From NCBI GenBank assembly GCA_048497495.1, contig JAFHCF010000244.1, positions 1 to 64,000 on the forward strand: a stretch of 64,000 nt of DNA, in the 5' to 3' direction. This DNA is from JAFHCF01 sp048497495 (lineage in GTDB: Bacteria; Pseudomonadota; Alphaproteobacteria; Rhizobiales; Ancalomicrobiaceae). The notes below the pieces were generated by a model, which was not told the DNA's origin, searched no databases, and was given only the letters and a program-made list of their open reading frames with translations. Below, one piece after another: positions 18,336 through 26,041 of the stretch. Numbering within the stretch: the stretch's first letter is position 1; each line of letters begins with the position of its first letter. Position numbers and translations under genes: made by a program.

Positions 18336-18831
18336 GGCGCCGGGACCCTCCCCCGACCCCGAGGCGCGCTCGGATGCCGAGCCCTCGATGGTGCCTCGGG
18401 ATCTCGAGGCCTACGTCCCCTATCTGTTGAACCGTCTGACCAACATCTGGAACGTCAACCAGTCCGGCGAACTCGTCGAATTCGGCATCAACGCCACGCT
18501 GCTCAGGACGCTGGCGGTGCTCTCGATCCACGAGACGCTGACGGTCAACGAGATCGCCAACTATGCGGTGGTCGAACAGTCGAATGCCAGCCGGACCATC
18601 GATTCGATGGTCACCGCCGGACTGGTGCGACGCGAGATCTCCGCCTCCGATCTCCGGCGGCGCGAGATCGCCCTGACCGAGGCGGGCGAGGCGCTCCTCA
18701 AGCAGCTCTGGCCGATCATGCACCGCAACTACACGCGGATGATCCGCGACATCCCCGACAAGAACCTCGCGATCTGCATCGAGACGCTTCTGGCGATGCT
18801 GCGCAACATGGGCGCCGGGGCCGGCGCCTGA
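18328..18831 (+). CDS. MarR-family transcriptional regulator (second of the pair)
   Basis: The product is 167 residues. A proline-rich N-terminal arm of about 25 residues precedes the MarR fold, with the recognition region LTVNEIANYAVVEQSNASRTIDSMV and the wing SASDLRRREIALTEAGEALL. It is distinct in sequence from the first MarR protein, so it is not a recent duplicate. The overlap of 8 bases with the upstream MarR gene implies coupled expression. Both could act on different operators or ligands of the same catabolic island. Confidence 0.88.
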   Translation: MTKAPGPSPDPEARSDAEPSMVPRDLEAYVPYLLNRLTNIWNVNQSGELVEFGINATLLRTLAVLSIHETLTVNEIANYAVVEQSNASRTIDSMVTAGLVRREISASDLRRREIALTEAGEALLKQLWPIMHRNYTRMIRDIPDKNLAICIETLLAMLRNMGAGAGA

Positions 18832-18857
18832 GGCGCCGGCCATCCCGACCGCCCGCC

Positions 18858-19637
18858 TCAGGCGGGAACGATCGCCAGCACCCGCAAGGGGCTGCCCGAT
18901 CCGTTGAGGATCTTGAGCGGCGCGGTGATCAGAACCGCCCCGGTCGCCGGCATCTGGTCGAGATTGCACAGACACTGCAGGCCGTAGCGCCCCGCGCCGT
19001 GGAGGTAGTGGTGCGCCGGAAGCGGCGGGTTGAAATGGCTCGCCTGGCCGGCGTCGGTGCCGATCGTCTCGGTGCCGAAGCCGAGGATGCCGCGCTCGTG
19101 TACCAGCCACTTCATCACCTCGGCGTCCGGACCGGGCGTATGCGGCCCGTCCTCGCGCAGGTTGGCGTAGCCACGCGGGTCGAGCTTCGACCAGTCGGTC
19201 CGCAGTAGCACCCACTGGCCCGGAGCGATCCGCCCATGTTCCGCCTCCCAGGCCTCGACCCGGGTGCGGGTCAGCAGGAAGTCGGCGTCGGCTGCGGCTT
19301 CCGCCGAACAGTCGATGGTCACCGCCGGGGCGATCATGTGCTCGACCGGCAGCGTGTCGACGGCGTTGTTGGGCAGATCCTTGCCGGTGTACCAGTGGAT
19401 CGGCGCGTCGAAATGCGTGCCGGCGTGCTCACTCACCGTGATGTTGTTCCAATACCAACCCGGCCCGTCGGCGTCGTAGTTGGAGATCCGCTGGATGCGG
19501 ACCGGGGCGGCCTGACCGAATTCGACCGGCAGCGTGATCACCGGGAATTCGGGGGTGAGGGTGGCGGTGAGGTCGACGATGCGCAGCGATCCGCCGGAGA
19601 TGGCGCGGGTCAGCAGGGTCGGGTCGAAGGCGGCCAT
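18858..19637 (-). CDS. Cyclase family protein (metal-dependent kynurenine-formamidase/isatin-hydrolase fold), copy 1
   Basis: The product is 259 residues. The metal-binding signature HAGTHFDAPIH is intact, followed by the GTDAGQASHF and PLPAHHYLHG elements of the cyclase family. Characterised members are KynB formamidase and isatin hydrolase, which use Mn2+ or Zn2+ to open amide bonds. It is the last gene of a minus-strand operon after the DUF35-SDR gene, 12 bases away. It resembles the product of 38100-38897 over its whole length (WYWNNI, GTHFDAP.HW.TGKDLP), so the island carries two paralogues. Isatin hydrolysis is the most attractive role here. Confidence 0.85.
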   Translation of the reverse strand: MAAFDPTLLTRAISGGSLRIVDLTATLTPEFPVITLPVEFGQAAPVRIQRISNYDADGPGWYWNNITVSEHAGTHFDAPIHWYTGKDLPNNAVDTLPVEHMIAPAVTIDCSAEAAADADFLLTRTRVEAWEAEHGRIAPGQWVLLRTDWSKLDPRGYANLREDGPHTPGPDAEVMKWLVHERGILGFGTETIGTDAGQASHFNPPLPAHHYLHGAGRYGLQCLCNLDQMPATGAVLITAPLKILNGSGSPLRVLAIVPA

Positions 19638-19649
19638 GGGGACTCCTGT

Positions 19650-20891
19650 TCAATCGTTGCGCCCGAGCTCGTGCTCGACGGCCTTCGGGTTCGCCTGCAC
19701 TCGACGCCGGATGTCCTCGGCGACGTCGCCGACGAAGGCCTCCTCGACCCCGCTCTCCAGCGCCGCCACGATCGCGTCGGCGAGCGCCTTGGGCGCCACT
19801 TTGGGCGGCGGCACGGTCTGGAACCATTCGGTGTCGATCGGCCCGGTGAAGACGTTGATCAGCCGGACGCCGCCCGGCCGCAGTTCGGCGCGCAGGCAGT
19901 GCGACAGCGACAGGCAGGCCGCCTGCATCGCCGACGACACGCCGTAGGGCATCCAGTTGGCGAGCGCGTGGACGGAGAAGACGTTGACCCAGGCGGCGGC
20001 GCTGTTGACGCCATCGGCGCCACGGCCGCGCATCGCCGGGCCGAAGCACTGGGCGAGATGGACGAAGCCCATGTAGATCTGCTCGATCTCGTCGCGCAGG
20101 ATGGCGGTTCCGCCGAGCCCGATCAGGCCGCCGGGCCGGAAATGCTCGTTTGTGTTGACGAGTATGTCGATCTTGCCGCCGATGTCGGAGGCGAGATCGC
20201 GCACCGAGCGTTCGTCGGTGACGTCGAGGGGAACGATCTCGTGGGCGGCCCTGAGCTCGTCCTCGCCGGGAAACGGCTTCCACGGATCGGTGATGCCGAC
20301 GTAGACGGTGGCGCCGGCGGCGGCCAGCGCCGCGGCGGTCTTCTGCCCGAGGGCGGTGCGGCCGTTGGTGACGAGGGCGCGGCGAAACTTCGGCCCGGCC
20401 GTCATCTCGCGCCACTGCGGATCGTCGGTGGCGTTGGCACCGTCGCGCGGCGGCCGCGCGAAGGCGACCGCCTGCCCGGCCTTGTCGAGTTGCAGCGACA
20501 TGCGCGCGCGCTCCCCGCAGACGGCATCGGAATGGAGATGGGCGACCATCACCGGGCCGCAGTCGAGTTCGACCAGGCCGACCCGCCACGGCGCGCGTTC
20601 ACGGAAATAGACGTCGGACGGCACCCGCACCCTGGTCTCCGAGACGATCCGGCCGCCGTTCGGCGCGTCCTTCAGCTCGAGGTCGGCCGACAGGCAGACC
20701 GGACAGGCGTCGCGGGCGGGATAGCAGAAGGCGCCGCAGTCGCGGCAGGCCTGCAGGGCGAAGCGGCCTTCCGCCGCCGCGCCGGTGAGGAGATGGGCGG
20801 TGCGGCTGCGGCCGCTCGGCGGCAGGGCCGGCAGCCGCGTGCGCTTCAGCGGGTTGCGGCGCCCCGGACGTTTCAGAGGATCGACCATCAC
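19650..20891 (-). CDS. Fusion of DUF35 (OB-fold/zinc ribbon) domain with a degenerate short-chain dehydrogenase domain
   Basis: The product is 413 residues. Residues about 30-150 form a DUF35 module: a zinc ribbon with C49, C52, C63 and C66, then an OB-like fold. Residues about 168-390 are SDR-like, but the key parts are altered. The glycine motif reads TNGRTALG, the NNAG element reads NTNE, Y316 is followed by S320 where SDRs have the catalytic Lys, so an active dehydrogenase is doubtful. DUF35 proteins usually bind a thiolase-like partner; that gene is immediately upstream with a 4-base overlap (20888-20891). Together they may form a retro-aldolase or thiolase complex. Confidence 0.82.
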   Translation of the reverse strand: MMVDPLKRPGRRNPLKRTRLPALPPSGRSRTAHLLTGAAAEGRFALQACRDCGAFCYPARDACPVCLSADLELKDAPNGGRIVSETRVRVPSDVYFRERAPWRVGLVELDCGPVMVAHLHSDAVCGERARMSLQLDKAGQAVAFARPPRDGANATDDPQWREMTAGPKFRRALVTNGRTALGQKTAAALAAAGATVYVGITDPWKPFPGEDELRAAHEIVPLDVTDERSVRDLASDIGGKIDILVNTNEHFRPGGLIGLGGTAILRDEIEQIYMGFVHLAQCFGPAMRGRGADGVNSAAAWVNVFSVHALANWMPYGVSSAMQAACLSLSHCLRAELRPGGVRLINVFTGPIDTEWFQTVPPPKVAPKALADAIVAALESGVEEAFVGDVAEDIRRRVQANPKAVEHELGRND

Positions 20892-22087
20892 CGGTTCCCC
20901 GCCAAGATGACCGCGCCGGACGACAGGCCGCGGTCGTAGTTGATCATGCCGAAGCCCGACGCCAGTCCGACCTTCGCATCGGCGACCTGGGTCGGCCCGG
21001 CGGTGCCGAGCACCTGGCGCAGCGTTTCGTTGACGCCGATATAGGCCCCGGCCGCCCCGGCCTGTCCCGCCGACAACTGGCCGCCCGAGGTGTTGTGTGG
21101 GAAGGTGCCGTCGATGGTGAGGTCGTGGCGGCGGACGAAGTCGGCGCCTTCGCCCTTCTTGCAGAAGCCGAGATCCTCGAACTGCATCATGACGATGACC
21201 GGATAGTCGTCATAGGTCTGGACGACGTCGAGGTCGTCGGGGCCGACGCCGGCCATGGCGTAGAGATCGTCGATGTCGGCGACCCAGCCGCCACGGTTCT
21301 GGACCACGTCGTCGGTGCGGGCGTTGTGGCGCTCGATGGTCGAAAGGATCTTCGCGCCGGCGAGACCGCGCGCCGCCGCGGTCTCCTCGCTCATCACCAG
21401 GAAGGCTTCCGCGCCGGCGCAGGGCATGACGCAGTCGAAGAGATGGATCGGCTCGGCGATCGGCCGCGCCGACATGTATTGGTCGAGCGTCAGCGGCTTC
21501 TTCATCAAGGCATGGGGATTGCGCAGGGCGTTGGCGCGCTGGGCCACGGCGATACGGCCGAGATCCTCGCGGCTCACCCCGAAGCGATCCATGTAGTGGC
21601 GCGCGATCAGGGCGAAGCTGGCATTGGCGCCGCCGGCCCCGTAGGGGAAGGCCGCGTCCTGCGAGAAGCGCGAGAAGTTCGCCAGGGTGCGGCGGAACGA
21701 GTCGACATGGTTGGTGTCGCCGGCGACGCAGGCGACGATGTCGGCGTCGCCGGCCTGGACGGCGCGGGCCGCGCGGCGGATGGCGGCGACGGCGCTCGCC
21801 CCGCCGAGCGGGATGTGATCGAGCCAGCGCACGGCGAGCCCGAAATGTTGGGTGAGGCCGATCGCCGTGTCCGGCCCGACCGTGAAGCTCGACAGACAGA
21901 AGCCGTCGATGTCGCGATGCCCGATGCCCGAGGCGTCGACCAGACCCCTGAGCGCCCGGCCGATCCACCAATGGGCGCTCTCGATCGAGAAGCGCTGGTA
22001 GGGAATCGTCACCGGCGTCGTGACCACGACGCCGTCATAGGGCGCTCGACGGGAAACGGGCTTCGTCACGTTGTCGGCCTCAGGCAT
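20888..22087 (-). CDS. Thiolase-like protein (SCPx/Ltp2/DitF type)
   Basis: The product is 399 residues. The fold is thiolase, but the usual nucleophilic Cys segment reads GGASAVAAIRRAA and the C-terminal GHP element reads SGGQLSAGQAGAAG. This pattern is typical of the lipid-transfer-protein type thiolases that act with DUF35 partners, for example Ltp2 with ChsH2 in steroid side-chain cleavage, where the reaction is retro-aldol. It overlaps the Ohr gene by 8 bases and the DUF35-SDR gene by 4 bases. The predicted role is cleavage of a beta-hydroxy or beta-keto acyl-CoA. Confidence 0.84.
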   Translation of the reverse strand: MPEADNVTKPVSRRAPYDGVVVTTPVTIPYQRFSIESAHWWIGRALRGLVDASGIGHRDIDGFCLSSFTVGPDTAIGLTQHFGLAVRWLDHIPLGGASAVAAIRRAARAVQAGDADIVACVAGDTNHVDSFRRTLANFSRFSQDAAFPYGAGGANASFALIARHYMDRFGVSREDLGRIAVAQRANALRNPHALMKKPLTLDQYMSARPIAEPIHLFDCVMPCAGAEAFLVMSEETAAARGLAGAKILSTIERHNARTDDVVQNRGGWVADIDDLYAMAGVGPDDLDVVQTYDDYPVIVMMQFEDLGFCKKGEGADFVRRHDLTIDGTFPHNTSGGQLSAGQAGAAGAYIGVNETLRQVLGTAGPTQVADAKVGLASGFGMINYDRGLSSGAVILAGNR

Positions 22088-22511
22088 CGGCGATCGTCAG
22101 GGTGACGTCGACGTTACCACGGGTGGCGCGCGAGAAGGGGCAACGCTCGTGGGCACCGGCGACCAGTTCTTCCGCCGTCTCGCGCGCGATCCCCGGCAGG
22201 GAGATGGTCAATTCGGCGACGAAGGCATAGCCGACCTCGACCGCGCCGACGCCGATCTTGGCGCTGACCGTCGCCCCATCGGGGATGGCGGTCTTGGTCA
22301 GCCGGCCCATCAGCTTGACGGCGCTGAGGAAGCAGGCCGACCAGCCGGCGCCGAACAGCTGCTCCGGGTTGGTGCCGTCGCCGCCAGGGCCGCCGAATTC
22401 CTTGGGGATCGACAGGGCGAGCGCCAGCCGCCCGTCGGGGGTCGCGACCCGGCCGTCGCGGCCGCCGAAGGCTTTTGCCTCGGTCTCGTAGACGATCTTG
22501 CTCGGTCTCAT
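22080..22511 (-). CDS. ohr: Organic hydroperoxide resistance protein, Ohr/OsmC family
   Basis: The product is 143 residues, the usual Ohr length. Both redox cysteines are present: C60 in GWSACFLSA and C124 in HERCPFSRATRGN, with N-terminal YETEAKAFGGRDG. Ohr reduces organic hydroperoxides with lipoylated protein as reductant in the cytoplasm. Its place inside a catabolic operon, overlapping the thiolase gene by 8 bases, suggests protection against peroxides formed during oxygenase turnover. This link is an inference. Confidence 0.9.
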   Translation of the reverse strand: MRPSKIVYETEAKAFGGRDGRVATPDGRLALALSIPKEFGGPGGDGTNPEQLFGAGWSACFLSAVKLMGRLTKTAIPDGATVSAKIGVGAVEVGYAFVAELTISLPGIARETAEELVAGAHERCPFSRATRGNVDVTLTIADA

Positions 22512-22532
22512 GAAGGATATCCTCGGGTTGGA

Positions 22533-23324
22533 TCAGTCGAGGGACGATGCGCCGTGGGCGACCATCCGACGGAAATCGCTCTTGGCGCGTTCGGGCGCGA
22601 GCGCGAAACTCGGGCCGCGGCTGGGCTCGAGCCCGCTCAGCGCCCGCAACTGCACCCACATCTCCGCCGACTTCAGCGCCACCGCGGCGCAGTTGACGAC
22701 CGGGGCGTGGCCGACCTTGAAGTCGCGCTCGCCGCCGATCAGCAGGCCGGGCAGGACGCCGGCGGGGATGATCACGTCGGCGCCGGCCTGAACCATCGGC
22801 AGAGCGCGGCCGGTGAAGTCGGCGAGAAGCTTCTGCTTGGTGGCGACGTCGCCGGCGAAACAGCGGTCGAACAGTTCCGGGGTGCCGCCGAGGCCGACGA
22901 CGCCGGCGATCCGCCCGCCGAGGCCATAGCGATCGGCCTGCTCGTAGTGCCAGACCTCGAAGGCGGCATCGAGCGTCACCAGACCCAGCCGCCGTCCGAG
23001 CTGCGAGGCCGCCAGCAGCGTCGCCTCGCCGGCGCCGATCACCGGGATGCGCAGGGCCGAGCGCAGCTCATAGAGGCCGGGATCCTGGAAGTGGCCCATG
23101 ACATAGGCGTCGTAGCCGTCGGTCTCGGCCTGGAGCCCGGCGTCGACCGCCATGACGGAGCAACGGAACTCGGCGAGACGGCCGAAATCGCGATCGGGCG
23201 GCGACATGCCGGCCACCGTGACCGAGGTTCCCGGCGCGGCGATCCCCTCGAGGTAGGCCTGCAATCGCGCCAGATAGGAAGCGCCGATCTTCACGTCGAC
23301 GAAGCTCTGCCAGAAGATTCGCAT
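22533..23324 (-). CDS. Asp/Glu/hydantoin racemase superfamily protein lacking both catalytic cysteines
   Basis: The product is 263 residues, started at the ATG of MRIFWQSF; a longer frame up to 23429 crosses the AT-rich promoter. The fold markers FQDPGL, IPVIGAGEA and LGLVTLD match hydantoin racemase-like proteins. The first catalytic Cys position has H78 (VMGHFQDPGL) and the second, usually LGCAGM, reads PAGVLP. Racemase chemistry by the two-cysteine route is therefore unlikely. It is the first gene of the minus-strand operon and divergent from the ABC transporter. The reaction is unknown. Confidence 0.78.
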   Translation of the reverse strand: MRIFWQSFVDVKIGASYLARLQAYLEGIAAPGTSVTVAGMSPPDRDFGRLAEFRCSVMAVDAGLQAETDGYDAYVMGHFQDPGLYELRSALRIPVIGAGEATLLAASQLGRRLGLVTLDAAFEVWHYEQADRYGLGGRIAGVVGLGGTPELFDRCFAGDVATKQKLLADFTGRALPMVQAGADVIIPAGVLPGLLIGGERDFKVGHAPVVNCAAVALKSAEMWVQLRALSGLEPSRGPSFALAPERAKSDFRRMVAHGASSLD

Positions 23325-23693
23325 CGCGACCCCCGCTGCTCGTGATCGCGCCAATCTGCCCGCGATCGCCTCGATTCCGCGGCCGAAATGCCGGGAAAAG
23401 CGGCATCGGCGCGAATTCGAGGTGAACATATCTTACACATAAAAATATGTCTAGACACCTATTTCGGGAGAACCTATCATCCCTCCATGGTCGCTCGGGC
23501 GATCGAGATCGCGGCGATCGCGGCCCGGCACAGGCAACGCCGGGCGCGATTTCCGAAGAGCGCGACTACCGGCTCTCACCGAGCCGGAACTGCCCTGAAG
23601 TCCCCATGTCGGGGGAGACTGCTCGAGGCCGAAACGAGGCCGCGGCAATGGTGATCGAGGGGCGACGGGATCAACCGGACGGAGGGGAATGTG
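23325..23693. promoter_or_regulatory. Divergent regulatory region between racemase-like gene and ABC transporter operon
   Basis: The 369-bp gap has an AT-rich island at 23425-23465, unusual in this GC-rich DNA. It holds an inverted repeat ACATAT (23426-23431)/ATATGT (23445-23450). One arm contains AATATG (23444-23449), matching the left half of the operator pattern seen at 13450, 31236 and 33540, with a poor right half (CACCTA). Promoters of both operons probably lie here. No gene is supported in the gap; the overlapping frames are composition artefacts. Confidence 0.5.
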
Positions 23694-24845
23694 ATGCGCA
23701 GACTTTCGACAATCGGCGCCGTGCTGGCCGGAGCCTTGCTGACGACGACTGCCCATGCCGAGATCAAGGTCGGCTTCGTGACCTCGCTCAGCGGCAACGG
23801 ATCGTCGATCGGCATTCCCTATTCCAAGGGGATCAAGGCGGCTCTGGAGTATCAGAGCACCATCGGCGGCGAGAAGATCACCGTGATCGAGCTCGACGAC
23901 GGAGCCGATCCGTCCGCCGCGACGCGAAACGCCCGCAAGCTGGTCGAGGAGAACAAGGTCGACGTGCTGATCGGCACGGCGACGGCGCCCTCGACCATCG
24001 CCATGATGGCGGTGGCCAAGGAACTCAAGGTTCCGATGATCGCCATCTCGCCGGTCAAGATGGACATCGGCGACGGCAGTGATCAGTGGGGCGTCTCGAT
24101 CCCGCAGCCGGCGACCCTGCTCGTCAAGATGATCGCCGACCGGATGCACCGCGACAAGGTGGAGAAGGTCGGCTTCATCGGCTTCTCGGACGCCTGGGGC
24201 GATCTCGTCTACGGCGGCGCCAAAGAAGCGGAAGCCGCCGGCAAGATCAAGGTTCTGACCAACGAGCGCTATGCCCGCACCGATTCCGCCGTGCCGGGCC
24301 AGATCCTGAAGATCCTGGCGGTGAAGCCGGAGGCGGTGCTTCTCGGCTCGTCGGGCACGCAGGGCGCGCTGCCCCTGCTCGAATTGAACAAGTACCACTA
24401 CAAGGGCGGTCTCTACGGCACCACCGCGCTCGTCAACGCCGACTTCGTCCGCGTCGGCGGCAAGGCGGCGGAGGGCGTCAAGGTGACGACCGGTCCGGTC
24501 ATCGTCGCGGAACAGCTGCCCGACGGCCATTTCGCCAAGAAGATCGCCCTCGCCTTCCGCGCCGCCTATGAGAAGGCCAACGGCGCGCCGACCACCGACG
24601 GCTTCTCCGCCTACAGCTTCGACGCCTGGCTGGTCTTCCTCGGCGCGGCCGACCGTGCGCTCAAGGAAGCCAAGCCCGGAACCGTCGAATTCCGGACCGC
24701 GCTCAAGAACGAGATCTTCAACACGAAGGAACTCGCCGGCGTGCACTCCGTCTACAACTTCAAGAAGGGCGCCATCTACGGCGTCGACGAGCGCTCGCTC
24801 GTCGTCGTCAAGCTGATGAACGGCCTCTGGAAGTTCGAGCCCTGA
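23694..24845 (+). CDS. ABC transporter periplasmic substrate-binding protein (branched-chain amino acid/aromatic type)
   Basis: The product is 383 residues. An N-terminal signal peptide (MRRLSTIGAVLAGALLTTTAHA) ends at an AHA cleavage site. The mature part is a Leu/Ile/Val-binding type I fold (IKVGFVTSLSGNGSSIGIPY). GGAGGGG at 23681 is well placed for the ATG at 23694; the GTG at 23691 is too close. Such proteins in aromatic clusters often bind aromatic acids instead of amino acids. It feeds the LivH, LivM-LivG and LivF proteins encoded downstream. Confidence 0.9.
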   Translation: MRRLSTIGAVLAGALLTTTAHAEIKVGFVTSLSGNGSSIGIPYSKGIKAALEYQSTIGGEKITVIELDDGADPSAATRNARKLVEENKVDVLIGTATAPSTIAMMAVAKELKVPMIAISPVKMDIGDGSDQWGVSIPQPATLLVKMIADRMHRDKVEKVGFIGFSDAWGDLVYGGAKEAEAAGKIKVLTNERYARTDSAVPGQILKILAVKPEAVLLGSSGTQGALPLLELNKYHYKGGLYGTTALVNADFVRVGGKAAEGVKVTTGPVIVAEQLPDGHFAKKIALAFRAAYEKANGAPTTDGFSAYSFDAWLVFLGAADRALKEAKPGTVEFRTALKNEIFNTKELAGVHSVYNFKKGAIYGVDERSLVVVKLMNGLWKFEP

Positions 24846-24910
24846 TCCGAGCCGATCGGTCGCCCCCGCGCAGCCGGCCGAAAGGTCCGTCGCGTGGGGG
24901 CCGACCTCCG

Positions 24911-24928
24911 CCCGGGGGTCCCCCCGGG
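24911..24928 (+). terminator. Intercistronic GC hairpin between binding-protein and permease genes
   Basis: CCCGGGG(GTCC)CCCCGGG forms a very stable hairpin in the 149-bp gap between the binding-protein and LivH genes. No U-run follows. In ABC operons such stems often lower downstream expression or stabilise the binding-protein message, which is the likely role here. Confidence 0.5.
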
Positions 24929-24994
24929 CCCGGCGGCCGACCTGCCGTCTGCCTCGCTTCCATCCTCAGCGGTTGACCGTTCGGAGTCTCGCGC

Positions 24995-26041
24995 ATGGAC
25001 TTCACCATCGCCTCCATTCTCGCCATCGGCGGGATATCGACGGGCGCCATCTACGTCCTCATCGCGATCGGGACCGTCCTCATCTTCACGGTGACCCGCG
25101 TCGTCTTCATCCCCTTCGGCGACATCGCGGCCTTCTCCGCCCTGTCCTTGGCGGCGCTGGAGAACGACAAGCTGCCGGGAACGGCGGGGCTCGTCGTGGT
25201 GCTGGCGGCGCTCGCCACCCTGCTCGAGGTGGTTCATCTGTGGCGAGATCGGCGTGCCTATCAGATCCCGCGCGCGCTTCTGTTCTATCTGGCCCTGCCG
25301 CTGGCGCTGGTCGGCCTGGTCTGGCTGGCCCAGCCGCTCTACCAGGCCGGCATGGCCGTGCGGATCGCCTTCGCGCTCATCCTGGTGGTGCCGATCGCGC
25401 CACTGCTCGACCGCATCGTCTATCGGCCGATCGCCGATGCCCCGGTGCTGCTGCTCCTGGTCGTGTCGATGGCGTTGCATTTCGCCCTGGTCGGCATGGG
25501 GCTCCTGTTCTTCGGCCCCGAGGGCGTGCGCACCCAGCCGCTGACCGACGCGGTCTTCGAGGTGGGACCGGTGCTGGTCACCGGGCAGGCGATCCTCGTC
25601 GTCGGCGCGGCGATCGCCTTCAGCCTCCTGCTGTATTTCTTCTTCGAGTTCTCGCTGACCGGCAAATCCCTGCGCGCGACGGCGGTGAACCGCACCGGCG
25701 CGCGCCTGATGGGCATCCGGCCCGAACGCTCCGGCGCCATCGCCTATGTGGTGGGATCGCTGATGGCCGGGGTGTCCGGCGTGCTGATCGCCCCCGACAA
25801 CACGATCTTCTACGACTCGGGCTTCCTGCTCGGCCTCAGGGCCTTCGTCGGCGCCATCATCGGCGGAATGGTCAGCTATCCGGGAACCGCCATCGGCTCG
25901 CTCTTCGTCGGCGTGCTGGAGAGCTTCGCCGCCTTCGAGAACAGCGCCTACAAGGACGTCATCGTCTTTGCCCTGCTGATCCCCATCCTGATCGTTCGAT
26001 CGCTCACCAGCACCCACGACGAGGAGCACGACGACGAATGA
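24995..26041 (+). CDS. Branched-chain amino acid-type ABC transporter permease, LivH family
   Basis: The product is 348 residues with about nine hydrophobic segments. N-terminal GISTGAIYVLIAIGTVLIF and the cytoplasmic loop ATAVNRTGARLMGIRPER..AYVVGSLMAGVSGVL match LivH. It is an inner-membrane half of the importer channel. It overlaps the next gene by 4 bases (ATGA). The short C-terminal tail is unusually acidic (HDEEHDDE). Confidence 0.9.
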   Translation: MDFTIASILAIGGISTGAIYVLIAIGTVLIFTVTRVVFIPFGDIAAFSALSLAALENDKLPGTAGLVVVLAALATLLEVVHLWRDRRAYQIPRALLFYLALPLALVGLVWLAQPLYQAGMAVRIAFALILVVPIAPLLDRIVYRPIADAPVLLLLVVSMALHFALVGMGLLFFGPEGVRTQPLTDAVFEVGPVLVTGQAILVVGAAIAFSLLLYFFFEFSLTGKSLRATAVNRTGARLMGIRPERSGAIAYVVGSLMAGVSGVLIAPDNTIFYDSGFLLGLRAFVGAIIGGMVSYPGTAIGSLFVGVLESFAAFENSAYKDVIVFALLIPILIVRSLTSTHDEEHDDE

